The notes under the pieces were generated by a model. That model did no database searches. It worked only from the letters and a program-made list of their open reading frames with translations, and had not been told where the DNA came from. The position numbers and the translations under genes were made by a program. Of a stretch of 64,000 nt of DNA, positions 63,833-64,000 are shown in pieces. This stretch comes from Rahnella rivi. GTDB taxonomy: Bacteria > Pseudomonadota > Gammaproteobacteria > Enterobacterales > Enterobacteriaceae. The stretch lies in assembly GCF_019049655.1 (NCBI RefSeq), contig NZ_JAFMOX010000046.1:1-64000 (forward strand). The letters run 5' to 3'. Numbering within the stretch: position 1 is the first letter of the stretch; the number at the start of each line of letters is the position of its first letter.

Positions 63833-64000
63833 CTACGCTTTGCCCGCAGTTCTCAACCAGACTTCGCGAAAATGATGCAACGGCGAGATATTAACACCTT
63901 GCGCGACAAAACCCCGACTCCATGTTGGCATTTTGTCTAAAACCTGACGGGCAGCAGACTCGGTGTCGAATTCGGCAAACACACAAGCACCTGTCCCGGT
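63833..64000 (-). CDS. ispE: 4-diphosphocytidyl-2-C-methyl-D-erythritol kinase, C-terminal end (partial)
   Basis: The minus strand from the window edge encodes 55 residues beginning [20 protein letters not shown], then [18 protein letters not shown] and a stop at 63833. This is the C-terminus of IspE (GHMP kinase), with the family's [10 protein letters not shown] glycine motif. IspE phosphorylates CDP-methylerythritol in the MEP isoprenoid pathway. Its place directly upstream of prs is the standard enterobacterial order. The rest of the gene lies beyond the window. Confidence 0.93.
   Translation of the reverse strand, partial: TGTGACVFAEFDTESAARQVLDKMPTWSRGFVAQGVNISPLHHFREVWLRTAGKA

Overview
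The window looks like chromosomal DNA of an enterobacterium of the Rahnella/Serratia type (Yersiniaceae). This is inferred from a CTX-M-like 295-aa class A beta-lactamase beside an AmpR-type regulator, a three-subunit gluconate dehydrogenase, and the housekeeping genes ychF, pth, ychH, prs and ispE in enterobacterial order and orientation. Most of the window is GC-rich and densely coding. About 39.8-44.2 kb is clearly AT-richer and looks acquired.
Layout: (1) 0-3.4 kb: tail of an RTX protein, a small KTSC-like gene, and the divergent bla/ampR pair. (2) 3.4-10.1 kb: sulfur acquisition and cysteine oxidation, with a sulfonate binding protein, an LLM monooxygenase, a LysR regulator, a cysteine dioxygenase-family enzyme and a four-domain rhodanese. 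A composite non-coding repeat lies inside this block and a second copy follows it. (3) 10.9-16.6 kb: Fur-type iron uptake genes (orphan binding protein, TonB receptor) around a LysR/Old Yellow Enzyme pair. (4) 17.1-21 kb: gluconate 2-dehydrogenase. (5) 21-27.3 kb: an SLC13-type transporter divergent from a three-domain NADH:fumarate reductase-type flavoenzyme, with an FNR-like site between them, then nupC. (6) 27.6-39.8 kb: a mosaic of LysR and TetR regulators, oxidoreductases, phenolic acid decarboxylase, a FecBCD-type iron ABC transporter under a Fur box, and two MFS transporters. (7) 39.8-44.2 kb: an accessory island with a membrane-anchored hypothetical protein, a possible PUA/EVE-like protein, a stand-alone RelA/SpoT synthetase-domain protein and a broken tyrosine integrase. 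(8) 44.3-64 kb: ychF, then a 16-kb block (SulP transporter; three SPFH proteins plus a P1B ATPase; uhpABC-afuABC), then pth, ychH, prs and the end of ispE.
The most distinctive unit is the operon at 47.3-53.3 kb. Three SPFH/HflK-HflC-like proteins, one with a histidine-rich tail, are translationally coupled and followed by a metal-type P-ATPase that lacks its own metal-binding domain. Together they look like a membrane-microdomain metal-transport system. The Uhp sensor system is joined to an AfuABC-type sugar-phosphate ABC transporter rather than to UhpT. A nearly identical 28-nt box precedes both the sulfonate operon and the cysteine dioxygenase operon, suggesting a shared regulon. The two composite repeats appear to belong to a non-coding repeat family.
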